64,000 nt of DNA from Acrocarpospora macrocephala (GCF_009687865.1 NZ_BLAE01000038.1:42231-106230); one strand, 5' to 3'; counted from the stretch's first letter, positions 50,670 through 59,900 are shown. Numbers and translations are program-made. The notes: a model not told the origin generated them from the sequence alone.

Positions 50670-52175
50670 ATGGCCGACACGCCGCCGCCCGTGCTGGCGC
50701 TCCGAGGGGTGAGCAAGTCCTTCGGCGCGGTACGCGCGCTGCGTGAGGTCTCCCTGGCACTGCCCGCCGGAGAGGCGCACGCGCTCGCGGGCGAGAACGG
50801 CGCGGGCAAGTCCACCCTGGTGAAGATCCTCTCCGGCGTGCACCGGCCGGACGCGGGCCAGATCCTGCTGGACGGCGAGCCGGTCGAGTTCCACGGCCCC
50901 GCCGACGCGCAGGCCGCCGGGGTGGCGGTGATATACCAGGAGCCGACGCTCTTCCCCGACCTGTCGGTGGCCGAGAACATCTTCATGGGCCGCCAGCCGC
51001 GCGGCCGGCTCGGCAGGATCGACCGGCGGGCCATGCGTGCCCAGGCCGGGGCCCTGTTCGCCCGGCTCGGCGTGCCGCTCGACCCCGAGCAGCCCGCCCG
51101 CGGCCTGTCCATCGCCGACCAGCAGCTGGTCGAGATCGCCAAGGCGCTCTCCCGGGACGCCCGCGTGCTGATCATGGACGAGCCCACCGCCGCGCTGTCC
51201 GGCACCGAGGTCACCCGGCTCTTCGGCGTGGCCCGCTCGCTCCGCGACCAGGGCTGCGCGGTCCTGTTCATCTCGCACCGGCTCGACGAGATCTTCGACC
51301 TCTGCCAGCGGGTGACCACGCTCAGGGACGGCGGGTACGTCGCGGGCGACCTCATCGCCGACATCACCCCCGACGACCTGGTCCGGCGCATGGTCGGCCG
51401 GGACCTCGACGCATTGTTCCCCAAGCAGGACGCCGTCCCCGGCGAGGTGGCACTCCAGGTACGGCGGCTGACCCGCGAGGGCGTCTTCACCGACATCTCC
51501 TTCGAGGTCAGGCGCGGCGAGATCGTCGCCCTGGCCGGTCTGGTCGGCGCGGGCCGCAGCGAGGTCGCCCGCGCGGTCTTCGGCATCGACCGCTGGGACG
51601 CCGGTTCCGTCGAGATCGCCGGCCGCCGCCTGCGCCCTGGCAGCCCGACCGCCTCCATGGCCCTCGGCCTGGCCTTGGTCCCCGAAGATCGCCGCCAGCA
51701 GGGCCTGGTCATGGACCTGTCGATCGAGCGCAACATCGCCCTGCCAGGTCTCGCCGAAGTACGGCACGGCCCGCTGATCTCCCGGGCCGCGGAACGGCTG
51801 CGCGCCGCCGACTGGGCGCAGCGGCTCCAGCTCAGGCATCGGAGCCTCGCCGACGCGGTGGACGTGCTGTCCGGGGGCAACCAGCAGAAGGTCGTGCTGG
51901 CGAAGTGGCTGGCCAGGCGGCCGTCCGTGCTGATCGTGGACGAGCCGACGCGGGGGATCGACGTGGGCACGAAGGCGGAGGTGCACCGGTTGCTGTCCGA
52001 ACTGGCCGTGGGCGGGATCGCGGTGCTGATGATCTCCTCCGAGCTCCCGGAGGTGCTCGGCATGGCCGACCGCGTCCTGGTCATGCACGAGGGCCGCCTG
52101 GTGTCGGAGATCCCTCGCGAATCCGCGACCGAGGAAACAGTCATGGCTGCCGCAACAGGAAGGGCTCCGTCATGA
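50670..52175 (+). CDS. rhaT: rhamnose ABC importer, double ATPase subunit
   Basis: 501 residues with two fused ATPase domains, as in RbsA/XylG/RhaT carbohydrate importers. The first has Walker [10 protein letters not shown] near 47, signature LSIADQQ and Walker [11 protein letters not shown]. The second has a shortened Walker A region (VGAGRSE), signature LSGGNQQK and [17 protein letters not shown]. This asymmetry is normal for the CUT2 family. It powers sugar import with the two permeases and the lipoprotein downstream. The stop overlaps the start of a repeat-rich ORF by ATGA (52172-52175). Confidence 0.94.
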   Translation: MADTPPPVLALRGVSKSFGAVRALREVSLALPAGEAHALAGENGAGKSTLVKILSGVHRPDAGQILLDGEPVEFHGPADAQAAGVAVIYQEPTLFPDLSVAENIFMGRQPRGRLGRIDRRAMRAQAGALFARLGVPLDPEQPARGLSIADQQLVEIAKALSRDARVLIMDEPTAALSGTEVTRLFGVARSLRDQGCAVLFISHRLDEIFDLCQRVTTLRDGGYVAGDLIADITPDDLVRRMVGRDLDALFPKQDAVPGEVALQVRRLTREGVFTDISFEVRRGEIVALAGLVGAGRSEVARAVFGIDRWDAGSVEIAGRRLRPGSPTASMALGLALVPEDRRQQGLVMDLSIERNIALPGLAEVRHGPLISRAAERLRAADWAQRLQLRHRSLADAVDVLSGGNQQKVVLAKWLARRPSVLIVDEPTRGIDVGTKAEVHRLLSELAVGGIAVLMISSELPEVLGMADRVLVMHEGRLVSEIPRESATEETVMAAATGRAPS

Positions 52176-52549
52176 CGGATATGTCGCCTACGGCGGTGGA
52201 GGCCTATCGAGGCTCGCCGGTCGGGGGCTCGGCCGTGAGGCGCCCGGATATGCGGGCGTCTTGGGTGTGGCCACCAGAGGTGCCGACGTCTGGAGCTCAG
52301 GTGTTTAGGGCGGCGTCCTTTGAGATGCGTGTGTCTTGGGTGGGGCCTTCTGAGGTGCTGGCGTCTGGGGCGCGGGTGTTTAGGGCGGCGTCCTTTGAGA
52401 TGCGGGTGTCTTGGATGGGGCCTTCTGAAGCGTCGTTGTCTGGGGCGCGGGCGTTCTGGGTGGGGCCGTTTGAGATGCGGGCGTCTGGGACGCGGGCATA
52501 CGGGGTGCCGAGTCGTGGATCGTGCGGTTTTGGAGGGGGAGGAGCGTGA
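52172..52549 (+). CDS. repeat-built spacer ORF between rhaT and rhaP (25-residue repeats)
   Basis: A 125-codon ORF beginning [15 protein letters not shown]. From about 52247 it consists of three to four 75-base units with the repeated phrases [11 protein letters not shown] and [11 protein letters not shown]. It overlaps the rhaT stop by ATGA, and its TGA overlaps the rhaP GTG by GTGA. This is exactly the arrangement of the ORF between iolE and iolC. No known domain, signal or membrane segment is evident. Canonical rhamnose importer operons have no gene here. It may be duplicated DNA kept in frame by selection for coupling, or an unrecognised small protein. Base use is G/T-rich on the coding strand, unlike its neighbours. 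Confidence 0.45.
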   Translation: MTDMSPTAVEAYRGSPVGGSAVRRPDMRASWVWPPEVPTSGAQVFRAASFEMRVSWVGPSEVLASGARVFRAASFEMRVSWMGPSEASLSGARAFWVGPFEMRASGTRAYGVPSRGSCGFGGGGA

Positions 52550-53586
52550 CCATTACCGCGAAACGGTCCGGGACCGTGCTCCGGAATGGCGGGCGCGGGC
52601 TGGTCGATCGGGTGGCCCGCGTTCGGGAGCTGGGCATCGTGATCGCCCTCGCTGTGCTGTTCGGCGTGACGGGGGCGGTCAACCCGCAGTTCCTGGGACT
52701 GGACAGCCTCCGCGACATCCTGCTCAACTCCTCCATCATCGCGATGCTGGCGGTCGGCCAGACACTCGTAGTGATCACCAGAAACGTGGATTTGTCGGTC
52801 AGTTCGGTGGTCGGGTTGTCCGCGTTCGGGGGCGCTCTGATCCTGGCCGAGAATCCTGGCCTGCCGATCGTGGTCGTCGTCGCCGGGTGCGTCCTGCTCG
52901 GCGCGGCCTGCGGCGCGATCAACGGCCTGCTCGTCGGCGCGGCCAAGGTTCCGGCCCTGGTCGCCACCCTCGGCACCTTGTACGCCTTCCGCGGCATCGA
53001 CTACGCCTGGGCGGGCGGCCTCCAGGTCAACGCCGCCGACATGCCCGAATCATTCCTCTCGCTAGGCTCCGGATCGCTCCTCGGGTTTCCGCTGCTCGCA
53101 CTGGTCGCGATCGTGGTGCTCCTGGCCGTCGGCTGGATGTTGCGCAACCTGCGCTCCGGCCGCGAACTGTACGCGATCGGATCCAACCCGGCGGCGGCCG
53201 TACTAGCCGGAATCCCGGTGCGAAAGCGCGTCATCACGGCCTTCGTCGCGAGCGGGGCACTGGCCGGACTCGCCGGAGCCATGTGGGCGGCCAGATTCGG
53301 CACCGTCGACGCCGGAGCCGCCACCGGCAAGGAACTCGACGTCATCGCCGCGGTCGTCGTCGGCGGCGTGGCCATCTTCGGCGGCAGCGGCACAGTGTAC
53401 GGCGCTGCCCTCGGCGCCCTCCTCCTCACGGGAATCAGCAGCGCCCTGGCCGTACTCCGCGTCGACGCCCTAGCCCAAACCGCCATCAACGGCGCATTGA
53501 TCATCGCGGCCATCGTCCTGGACCGCCTCCTCGCGCTCCGCGTCGCCGCCACTCTCCGCCGAAGGAGACATCGCGATGCCACCTGA
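52546..53586 (+). CDS. rhaP: rhamnose ABC importer, permease 1
   Basis: 346 residues from GTG 52546, with GGAGGGGGAGGAG just upstream. About nine to ten membrane helices. CUT2-permease hallmarks are 'VGQTLVVITRNVDLSVSSVVGLSAF', 'ACGAINGLLVGAAKVPALVATLGTL', 'YAIGSNPAAAVLAGIPV' and 'VVGGVAIFGGSGTVYGAALGALLL'. It forms the translocation channel with the second permease. The start is coupled to the repeat ORF by GTGA, and the end overlaps the next gene by 11 bases. The C-terminal tail is Arg-rich. Confidence 0.93.
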   Translation: MTITAKRSGTVLRNGGRGLVDRVARVRELGIVIALAVLFGVTGAVNPQFLGLDSLRDILLNSSIIAMLAVGQTLVVITRNVDLSVSSVVGLSAFGGALILAENPGLPIVVVVAGCVLLGAACGAINGLLVGAAKVPALVATLGTLYAFRGIDYAWAGGLQVNAADMPESFLSLGSGSLLGFPLLALVAIVVLLAVGWMLRNLRSGRELYAIGSNPAAAVLAGIPVRKRVITAFVASGALAGLAGAMWAARFGTVDAGAATGKELDVIAAVVVGGVAIFGGSGTVYGAALGALLLTGISSALAVLRVDALAQTAINGALIIAAIVLDRLLALRVAATLRRRRHRDAT

Positions 53587-54868
53587 TCCCACAGACTCCA
53601 CCGCCCCGGCCGACCTGGCCGACTCCGCGCCTCCCGCTCCCGGACATATGGCGATGCCCGCTGATCCCGCAGACTCGGCTGCCCTGACCGACCCCGCGTC
53701 TCCCTCTTCCGGACATGACGCGAGTCCCGTTGATTCCGCCGCTCCGGTTGACCTGGCCGCCTCGGCTCCTCCCGCCTCCGGGCATGCGGCGGTGCCCGCT
53801 GATCCCGCAGACTCGGCTGCCCCGGCTGATTCCGAGCTCCCCGCTGTTGCCATGGTCACCGGTTCTGGAGGCGGCGGGATCTCGGCCTCCTTTTCCCCGG
53901 CGGCCCTGTTCCACCGGTGGGAAGGCCTGATCCTTATCCTGCTTGTCGCGGTGACGACCTGGGCCTCGCTTGGCGTGGACGGCTTCGCCAACAGCTCGAA
54001 CGTGTCTTTTCTCCTGCTGGACGTGACCGAGATCGCGCTGATGGCGCTGACCATGACATTGGTCATCGTCGCCGCTGAGATCGACCTGTCGGTGGCCTCC
54101 ACGCTTGGCCTGTCGTGCGCGGTTCTGGGATGGCTGTGGAACGCCGGGCTCCCGATTGAGGCGATCATGCCGATCTGTCTGGTCGCGGGCGGGTTGTGCG
54201 GCGCGTTCAACGGATTCCTGGTGACCAGGCTCGGACTGCCGTCGCTGGCCGTCACGATCGGCACGTTCGCCCTCTATCGCGGCCTGGCCTACGTGATCCT
54301 CGGCGATCAGGCGGTAGCCGATCTCCCGCCCGCCTACACCAGCCTGGCCGGATCCACCCTGGGCCCGATCCCGGTTGCGACGCTGCTGGTCGCGGTGCTG
54401 GCCGTCCTATTCGTGGTGATCCTGCACTTCACCTCGCTCGGCCGGTCCATCGTCGCCCTCGGCTCCAACGAAGAGGCCGCGTTCTTCTCCGGAATCCGGG
54501 TCAAACGCATCCGATTCTGGCTGTTCGTCGCCTCCGGCGCGATGGCCGCCCTCGCCTCCCTGATCTTCACATTCCGGTACGCCTCCGCCCGGGCCGACAA
54601 CGGCGCCGGCCTGGAGCTGGCCGTCATCGCGGCCGTCCTGCTCGGCGGGGTGTCGATCTTCGGAGGGCGCGGCACCCTCCCCGGCGTGCTGATGGCGGTG
54701 CTGCTGCTCGGCGTGGTGCGCAACGCGCTCATCCTCGCCGACGTCGCCAACGAAGTCCTCAATTTCGTGACGGGCCTGCTGCTCGTCGCGTCCGTGCTGG
54801 CGCCGAATCTCGGGGCGGTCTGGCGGCGGCGCACCTCACCACCACTCGAAGGGAAATCGGCACCATGA
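53576..54868 (+). CDS. rhaQ: rhamnose ABC importer, permease 2, with repeat-bearing N-terminal extension
   Basis: 430 residues, about 90 more than usual. The start ATG 53576 has GAAGGAG upstream and overlaps rhaP. Residues 1-95 or so are an Ala/Pro/Asp/Ser-rich segment built from 23-residue units, with Gly-His codons at 53642, 53711 and 53780, exactly 69 bases apart (units like GHMAMPADPADSAA). The normal permease begins near 'SFSPAALFHRWEGLILILLVAV'. Family motifs are 'TMTLVIVAAEIDLSVAS', 'LCGAFNGFLVTRLGLPSLAVTIGTFA', 'IVALGSNEEAAFFSGIRV' and 'AVLLGGVSIFGGRGTLPGVLMAVLLL'. The extension would be cytoplasmic. The stop is coupled to the next gene by ATGA. Confidence 0.92.
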   Translation: MPPDPTDSTAPADLADSAPPAPGHMAMPADPADSAALTDPASPSSGHDASPVDSAAPVDLAASAPPASGHAAVPADPADSAAPADSELPAVAMVTGSGGGGISASFSPAALFHRWEGLILILLVAVTTWASLGVDGFANSSNVSFLLLDVTEIALMALTMTLVIVAAEIDLSVASTLGLSCAVLGWLWNAGLPIEAIMPICLVAGGLCGAFNGFLVTRLGLPSLAVTIGTFALYRGLAYVILGDQAVADLPPAYTSLAGSTLGPIPVATLLVAVLAVLFVVILHFTSLGRSIVALGSNEEAAFFSGIRVKRIRFWLFVASGAMAALASLIFTFRYASARADNGAGLELAVIAAVLLGGVSIFGGRGTLPGVLMAVLLLGVVRNALILADVANEVLNFVTGLLLVASVLAPNLGAVWRRRTSPPLEGKSAP

Positions 54869-55947
54869 CTACGCGAAACGTGTGGCGCCCCCTGGCGCTC
54901 GTAGCCGGTCTCGCCCTGCTGGCGACCGCCTGCGGCGGGACCACCAGGGACGATGTGGCCCAGCAGGCGTCCGCCTCGGCCGCCGCGCCCGCCTCCTCGG
55001 CGGCCGCCGACCCGAACGCCCCCATCAAACCCGGACTGAAGATCGCCTTCCTGCCCAAGCAGGTCAACAACCCGTACTTCACGATCGCCAACGGGGGCGG
55101 TATCGAAGCGGCCAAGGAGTTCGGCGGCGAAGGCAAGGAGGTCGGCCCGTCCGAGGCCAGCGCCTCCTCCCAGGTCTCCTACATCAACACCCTGATCCAG
55201 CAGAAACAGGACGCCATCGTCATCTCCGCCAACGACCCCAACGCCGTCGTACCCGCCCTCAAGCAGGCCAAGGACGCCGGGATCAAGGTCGTCAGCTACG
55301 ACTCCGACACCGCGCCAGAAGGCCGCGACCTGTTCGTCAACCAGGCCAGCGCCGAAGACCTCGGCCGCACCGAAGTGCAGCTGCTGGCCGAGCAGATCGG
55401 CCACAAGGGCAAGATCGCCATCCTCTCGGCGACCCCGAACGCGACCAACCAGAACACCTGGATCGAGTTCATGAAGGACGAGCTGACCAAACCCGAATAC
55501 AAGGACATGGAACTCGTCAAGGTCGCCTACGGCAACGACGAGGACCAGAAGTCCTTCACCGAGACCCAGGGCCTGCTCCGCGCCTACCCCGACCTGGCCG
55601 GCATCATCTCCCCGACCACCGTCGGCATCGCCGCCGCCGCGCGCTACCTGTCCGACTCCTCGTTCAAGGGCAAGGTCAAACTGACCGGCCTCGGCACCCC
55701 CAACCAGCTGCGCAAGTTCGTCAAGGACGGCACCATCGACGGCTTCGAACTGTGGAGCCCCGGTGACCTCGGCTACCTCGCGTCGTACGCCGCCGCCGCG
55801 CTCGCCTCCGGCCAGATCAGCGGCGCCGAAGGCGAGAAGTTCAAGGCCGGGAAGCTCGGCGAATACACCATCGGCGCGAAGGGCGAAATCCTGCTCGGCA
55901 AACCCACGGTGTTCACCAAGGACAACATCGACGACTTCGACTTCTGA
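54865..55947 (+). CDS. rhaS: rhamnose-binding lipoprotein of the ABC importer
   Basis: 360 residues. Lipobox LLATAC with Cys23, then a Ser/Ala-rich tether to about residue 52. The body is a Peripla_BP_4-type sugar-binding protein: 'LKIAFLPKQVNNPYFTIANGGGIEAAKEFG', 'NTLIQQKQDAIVISANDPNAVVPALKQAKDAGIKVVSYDSD' and 'GLLRAYPDLAGIISPTTVGIAAAARYL'. It captures L-rhamnose outside the membrane and hands it to RhaPQ. ATG 54865 overlaps the rhaQ stop. The substrate is inferred from the operon, which encodes the rest of the rhamnose pathway. Confidence 0.94.
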   Translation: MTTRNVWRPLALVAGLALLATACGGTTRDDVAQQASASAAAPASSAAADPNAPIKPGLKIAFLPKQVNNPYFTIANGGGIEAAKEFGGEGKEVGPSEASASSQVSYINTLIQQKQDAIVISANDPNAVVPALKQAKDAGIKVVSYDSDTAPEGRDLFVNQASAEDLGRTEVQLLAEQIGHKGKIAILSATPNATNQNTWIEFMKDELTKPEYKDMELVKVAYGNDEDQKSFTETQGLLRAYPDLAGIISPTTVGIAAAARYLSDSSFKGKVKLTGLGTPNQLRKFVKDGTIDGFELWSPGDLGYLASYAAAALASGQISGAEGEKFKAGKLGEYTIGAKGEILLGKPTVFTKDNIDDFDF

Positions 55948-55987
55948 CGATTCCGATGGCCCACGCTCAGGCTCGTGAAAGGACCTC

Positions 55988-56305
55988 ATGGAACGCGTCT
56001 GCTTCCTGCTGAAGGTGCGGCCTGAGCGGCTGGCCGAATACCGCGAACGCCACGCCGCCGTGTGGCCCGACATGCTCGACGCGCTCCGCGCGACCGGGTG
56101 GCGGAACTACTCCCTCTTCCTCCGCGACGACGGCCTGCTGGTCGGCTACCTGGAGACCGACGACTTCGCGCTGGCCCGCTCGGGGATGGCGGCGACGTCG
56201 GTCAACGCCCGCTGGCAGGCCGAGATGGCGCCGTACTTCGAAGCCCTCGACGGGCGGCCGGACGAGGACATGCGACCACTGACCGAGGTTTTCCACCTTG
56301 ACTGA
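55988..56305 (+). CDS. rhaM: L-rhamnose mutarotase
   Basis: 105 residues, standard for the family. Motifs 'VCFLLKVRPERLAEYRERHAAVWPDML', 'GWRNYSLFLRDDGLLVGYLETDD' and 'MAPYFEALDG' match RhaM/RhaU, including the His of 'RERHAAVW' and the Tyr and Trp residues that line the sugar pocket. It interconverts the alpha and beta anomers of L-rhamnose and so supplies the isomerase. AAAGGA lies before ATG 55988, 40 bases after rhaS. The 3' end overlaps the likely rhaI start. Confidence 0.95.
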   Translation: MERVCFLLKVRPERLAEYRERHAAVWPDMLDALRATGWRNYSLFLRDDGLLVGYLETDDFALARSGMAATSVNARWQAEMAPYFEALDGRPDEDMRPLTEVFHLD

Positions 56306-57467
56306 ATCGGGGATGACTGTGGATATAAAGGCCCAGTTGAGAGCGCAGCACATCGAGACTCCTTCCTGGGCGTACGGGAATTCGGGCACCCGGTTCAAGG
56401 TGTTCGCCCAGCGTGGCGTGCCGCGCGATCCGTACGAGAAGATCGCCGACGCGGCGCAGGTGCACCTGTTCACCGGCGTCGCGCCCACGGTCGCCCTGCA
56501 CATCCCGTGGGACCGCGTCGACGACTACGCCGACCTGGCCCGGCACGCCCGCGAGCTCGGCGTGGGCATCGGCGCGATCAACTCCAACGTCTTCCAGGAC
56601 GACGACTACATGCTCGGCAGCGTCACCAACCCCGACGCCCGGGTTCGCCGCAAAGCCATCCAGCACTTGCTCGACTGCGTCGACATCATGGACGCCACCG
56701 GCTCCGACACGCTCAAACTCTGGTTCTCCGACGGCATCAACTACCCGGGCCAGGACGACATCCGCGCCCGCCAGGACCGCCTGGCCGAGGCCCTCACCGA
56801 GGTCTACGCCCGCCTCGGCCCGTCCCAGCGATTCCTGCTCGAATACAAATTCTTCGAACCCGCCTTCTACGCCACCGACGTCCCCGACTGGGGCACCGCC
56901 TATGCCCACTGCCTCCGTCTCGGCCCTCAAGCCCAGGTCGTCGTCGACACCGGCCACCACGCGCCCGGCACCAACATCGAGTTCATCGTCGCCTTCCTGC
57001 TCCGCGAGGGAAAACTCGGCGGCTTCGACTTCAACTCCCGCTTCTACGCCGACGACGACCTGATGGTCGGCGCCGCCGACCCCTTCCAGCTCTTCCGCAT
57101 CATGTACGAGGTGATCCGCGGCGGCGGCTACACCTCCGGCATCGCTTTCATGCTCGACCAGTGCCACAACATCGAACCCAAGATCCCCGGCCAGATCCGC
57201 TCCGTCATGAACGTCCAGGAAGCCACCGCCAAAGCCCTCCTGGTCGACCGCGCCGCCCTCGCCAACGCCCAAACCGCCGGCGACGTCCTAGCCGCCAACG
57301 CCGTCCTGATGGACGCGTACAACACCGACGTCCGCCCCCTCCTGGCCGACCTCCGCCAGGAAATGTCCCTCGCCCCCGACCCCATGGCCGCCTATGCCGC
57401 GTCCGGCTACCCCGAGAAAATCGTCACAGAACGGGTTGGCGGCGCTCAGGCAGGCTGGGGTGCGTGA
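56298..57467 (+). CDS. rhaI: L-rhamnose isomerase (xylose-isomerase-like TIM-barrel type)
   Basis: 389 residues if the TTG at 56298 (GAGG nine bases upstream, overlapping rhaM) is used; ATG 56313 is an alternative that removes five residues. It belongs to the RhaI family of Pseudomonas/Rhizobium/actinomycetes, not the E. coli RhaA type: 'PSWAYGNSGTRFKVFAQRGVPRDPYEKI', 'WFSDGINYPGQDD', 'FLLEYKFFEPAFYATDV', 'VVVDTGHHAPGTNIEFIVAFLL' and 'FNSRFYADDDLMVG'. The Glu, Asp and His residues in these segments are the usual two-metal ligands. It converts L-rhamnose to L-rhamnulose. The last codons are duplicated just downstream. Confidence 0.93.
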   Translation: MTESGMTVDIKAQLRAQHIETPSWAYGNSGTRFKVFAQRGVPRDPYEKIADAAQVHLFTGVAPTVALHIPWDRVDDYADLARHARELGVGIGAINSNVFQDDDYMLGSVTNPDARVRRKAIQHLLDCVDIMDATGSDTLKLWFSDGINYPGQDDIRARQDRLAEALTEVYARLGPSQRFLLEYKFFEPAFYATDVPDWGTAYAHCLRLGPQAQVVVDTGHHAPGTNIEFIVAFLLREGKLGGFDFNSRFYADDDLMVGAADPFQLFRIMYEVIRGGGYTSGIAFMLDQCHNIEPKIPGQIRSVMNVQEATAKALLVDRAALANAQTAGDVLAANAVLMDAYNTDVRPLLADLRQEMSLAPDPMAAYAASGYPEKIVTERVGGAQAGWGA

Positions 57468-57535
57468 CCATCTCGATCGGATGAGTGCGGCACCCTGGCA
57501 GGCTGGAGTGCCTGGGCTTCCCGGTCGGATGAGTG
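57440..57535 (+). repeat. 48-bp duplication of the rhaI 3' end
   Basis: GGCAGGCTGG at 57449 and 57497 and CGGATGAGTG at 57478 and 57526 show a constant 48-base offset. The first copy includes the rhaI stop; the second is non-coding. Confidence 0.85.
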
Positions 57536-57562
57536 GGGTCGGCGCCACTCATCCGACCGGGA
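57519..57562. terminator. 18-bp hairpin between rhaI and rhaD
   Basis: Perfect inverted repeat: CCCGGTCGGATGAGTGG (57520-57536) and its complement (57545-57561), plus a T-A pair outside, with an 8-base loop. There is no T-tract. It may be a terminator or attenuator after rhaI, or an operator palindrome for rhaD. One arm is part of the 48-bp duplication. Confidence 0.75.
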
Positions 57563-57718
57563 TCCGGCACCACTGTGACCCCGCCCCCGTTCGGGTTGGA
57601 AGTCTCGACCGATGCCGTCCTCTCCCGGCGGGACCTACCGGACGAGCGGACGTTCGTTCCCGCCTGTCCAGGGTGATGTCGCTCGGTTCTCTATTTAATG
57701 ATCAAGTAAGGAGACGGG
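57563..57718. promoter_or_regulatory. rhaD leader region
   Basis: The 150 bases before rhaD include a locally AT-rich patch near 57690-57708 and a perfect AAGGAG before ATG 57719. The hairpin upstream suggests rhaD has its own promoter here, but I cannot place -35/-10 boxes with confidence. Confidence 0.4.
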
Positions 57719-59734
57719 ATGAACCCCGCCGTTGAGGAACTGCTGAGCCGAGCCCATGAACTTGGGGCGGATCCCCGCAATACCAATTACGCGGGCGGGA
57801 ACGCGTCCGCCAAGGGAATGGCGACCGATCCCGTCACCGGTGGTGAGGTCGACTTGATGTGGGTCAAAGGATCAGGTGGCGATCTTGGCACGCTAACGGA
57901 ATCCGGGCTGGCCGTGTTGCGGCTTGATCGATTGCGGGCGCTAGTCGATGTGTTTCCTGGGGTCGAGCGTGAGGACGAGATGGTCGCCGCCTTCGACTTC
58001 TGCCGGCACGGTCTGGGTGGTGCGGCGCCGTCCATAGACACGGCGATGCACGGACTGGTGGACGCGCCTCACGTCGACCACCTGCATCCCGACGCGGGAA
58101 TAGCCATCGCCACCGCCGCCGACGGTCCGGCCCTGACTCGGACGATCTTCGGCGACCGGGTGGCCTGGGTGCCGTGGCGGCGCCCAGGATTCCAGCTCGG
58201 CCTGGACATCGCCGCCATCCGCCGCGACAACCCGGACGCCATCGGCGTCATTCTCGGCGGCCACGGCATCACCGCCTGGGGCGACACCTCCGCCCAGTGC
58301 CAGCACAACTCTCTGGAGATCATCCAGACCGCGAGCGCATACCTCACCCAGCACGGCCGCCCAGAACCCTTCGGTCCCACGCTCTTCGACCCCCTCCCAG
58401 AAGCGACCAGACGCGAACGCGCGGCCGCCTTGTTTCCGCTGGTCAGAGGACTGGCCAGCACCGACGCCCCGATGGTAGGCCACCTCACCGACAATTCTGA
58501 GGTCCTCGACTTCCTGTCCCGGGCAGAACACCCCCGCCTGGCCGCCCTCGGCACCTCATGCCCCGACCACTTCCTCCGCACCAAGGTCGCCCCCCTGGTT
58601 CTGGACCTGCCCCCCGACGCCCCCCTCGACGAGGCGATCGCCCGCCTCCGCGAGCTGCACGCCGCCTACCGCGACGCGTACGCCGCCTACTACCAACGCC
58701 ACGCCACCCCGGCCTCCCCGCCGATGCGTGGCGCCGACCCCGCCATCGTCCTGATCCCCGGCGTCGGCATGTTCTCCTTCGGCCGCGACAAACAGACCGC
58801 CCGCGTCGCCGGCGAGTTCTACGTCAACGCCATCAACGTCATGCGCGGCGCCGAATCCGTCTCCTCGTACGCCCCCATCGACGAATACGAGAAATTCCGC
58901 ATCGAATACTGGGACCTCGAAGAGGCCAAACTCCGCCGTATGCCGCCACCCCGCCCCCTCGCCACCAGGGTCGCCTTCGTCACCGGTGGCGGCTCCGGCA
59001 TCGGCGCCGCCACCGCCCGCCGCCTCTCCGCCGAGGGCGCCTGCGTCGTCATCGCCGACCGCGACCTCACCGCCGCCGAAAAAGTAGCGGCGGAACTGGG
59101 CGAATCCGCGATAGCCGTCCAGGTGGACGTCACCTCAGAGGAGGAGATCACCGGCGCCGTCCGCACCGCCGTCCTCGCCTTCGGCGGCATCGACCTGGTA
59201 GTCAACAACGCCGGCCTCTCCCTGTCCCGCTCCCTCCTCGACACCACCGCCGCCGACTGGGACCTCCAGCACCAGGTAATGCCCCGCGGCTCCTTCCTCG
59301 TCTCCCGCGAAACCGCCCGGGTCATGATCGCCCAAGCCATGGGCGGCGACATCATCTACATCTCCTCCAAGAACGCCGTCTTCGCCGGCCCCAACAACCT
59401 CGCGTACGGCGCCGCCAAAGCCGACCAGGCCCACCAGGTCCGCCTCCTCGCCGCCGAACTGGGAGAACACGCCATCCGCGTCAACGGCATCAACCCCGAC
59501 GGCGTAGTCCGCGGCTCCGGCATCTTCGCCTCCGGTTGGGGCGCCAACCGCGCCGCCGTCTACGGCATCCCCGAAGACCGCCTGGGCGAGTACTACGCCC
59601 AGCGCACCCTCCTGAAGAAGGAAGTCCTCCCCGACCACATAGCCCAAGCCGTCTTCCTCCTCACCCAGCTGACCCACACCACCGGCCTCCACATCCCCGT
59701 GGACGCGGGAGTATCTGCGGCATTCCTCCGCTAG
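57719..59734 (+). CDS. rhaD: bifunctional rhamnulose-1-phosphate aldolase / alcohol (lactaldehyde) dehydrogenase
   Basis: 671 residues. The N-terminal half (about 1-400) is a class II aldolase: 'RNTNYAGGNASAKG', 'WVKGSGGDLGTL' and 'HVDHLHPDAGIAIA' with the Zn-binding histidines, plus 'ILGGHGITAWGDT'. The C-terminal half (about 415-671) is a short-chain dehydrogenase with 'VAFVTGGGSGIGAATARRL' (NAD site), 'NNAGLS', 'YISSKNAVFAGPNNLAYGAAKAD' (catalytic Ser-Tyr-Lys) and 'INPDGVV'. This fused RhaD/RhaE type splits L-rhamnulose-1-phosphate to dihydroxyacetone phosphate and L-lactaldehyde, then handles the lactaldehyde. It completes the rhamnose pathway of this locus. The C-rich bias of the coding strand rises strongly in the second half. 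Confidence 0.95.
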   Translation: MNPAVEELLSRAHELGADPRNTNYAGGNASAKGMATDPVTGGEVDLMWVKGSGGDLGTLTESGLAVLRLDRLRALVDVFPGVEREDEMVAAFDFCRHGLGGAAPSIDTAMHGLVDAPHVDHLHPDAGIAIATAADGPALTRTIFGDRVAWVPWRRPGFQLGLDIAAIRRDNPDAIGVILGGHGITAWGDTSAQCQHNSLEIIQTASAYLTQHGRPEPFGPTLFDPLPEATRRERAAALFPLVRGLASTDAPMVGHLTDNSEVLDFLSRAEHPRLAALGTSCPDHFLRTKVAPLVLDLPPDAPLDEAIARLRELHAAYRDAYAAYYQRHATPASPPMRGADPAIVLIPGVGMFSFGRDKQTARVAGEFYVNAINVMRGAESVSSYAPIDEYEKFRIEYWDLEEAKLRRMPPPRPLATRVAFVTGGGSGIGAATARRLSAEGACVVIADRDLTAAEKVAAELGESAIAVQVDVTSEEEITGAVRTAVLAFGGIDLVVNNAGLSLSRSLLDTTAADWDLQHQVMPRGSFLVSRETARVMIAQAMGGDIIYISSKNAVFAGPNNLAYGAAKADQAHQVRLLAAELGEHAIRVNGINPDGVVRGSGIFASGWGANRAAVYGIPEDRLGEYYAQRTLLKKEVLPDHIAQAVFLLTQLTHTTGLHIPVDAGVSAAFLR

Positions 59735-59900
59735 GCGGGTGCGCGCCGCCCATGAGGCCCGACCCGATTCCCCGGCGAGGCTGTCGTGCGGACGGCGCAG
59801 GTGCGGCCGGTGAGGGTGACAAGCAGGATCTGCGGGCCGGCTGGTATCTCATGACGGTGCGTCTCGCCGTGGACGCGGGAATGTCCGCAGCCTCCCACCA
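59697..59900 (+). repeat. degenerate duplicate of the rhaD 3' end
   Basis: The rhaD end, GTGGACGCGGGAGTATCTGC at 59699, recurs as a close variant (GTGGACGCGGGAATGTCCGC) at 59869, 170 bases downstream, with further similarity to both sides. The second copy is non-coding. Confidence 0.7.

Noticed and set aside
50621..52144. 507-codon minus-strand frame opposite rhaT
   Set aside because: Shadow ORF; the plus strand has complete ABC ATPase motifs.
54334..56073. 579-codon minus-strand frame opposite rhaQ/rhaS
   Set aside because: Shadow ORF of genes with clear membrane and lipobox features.
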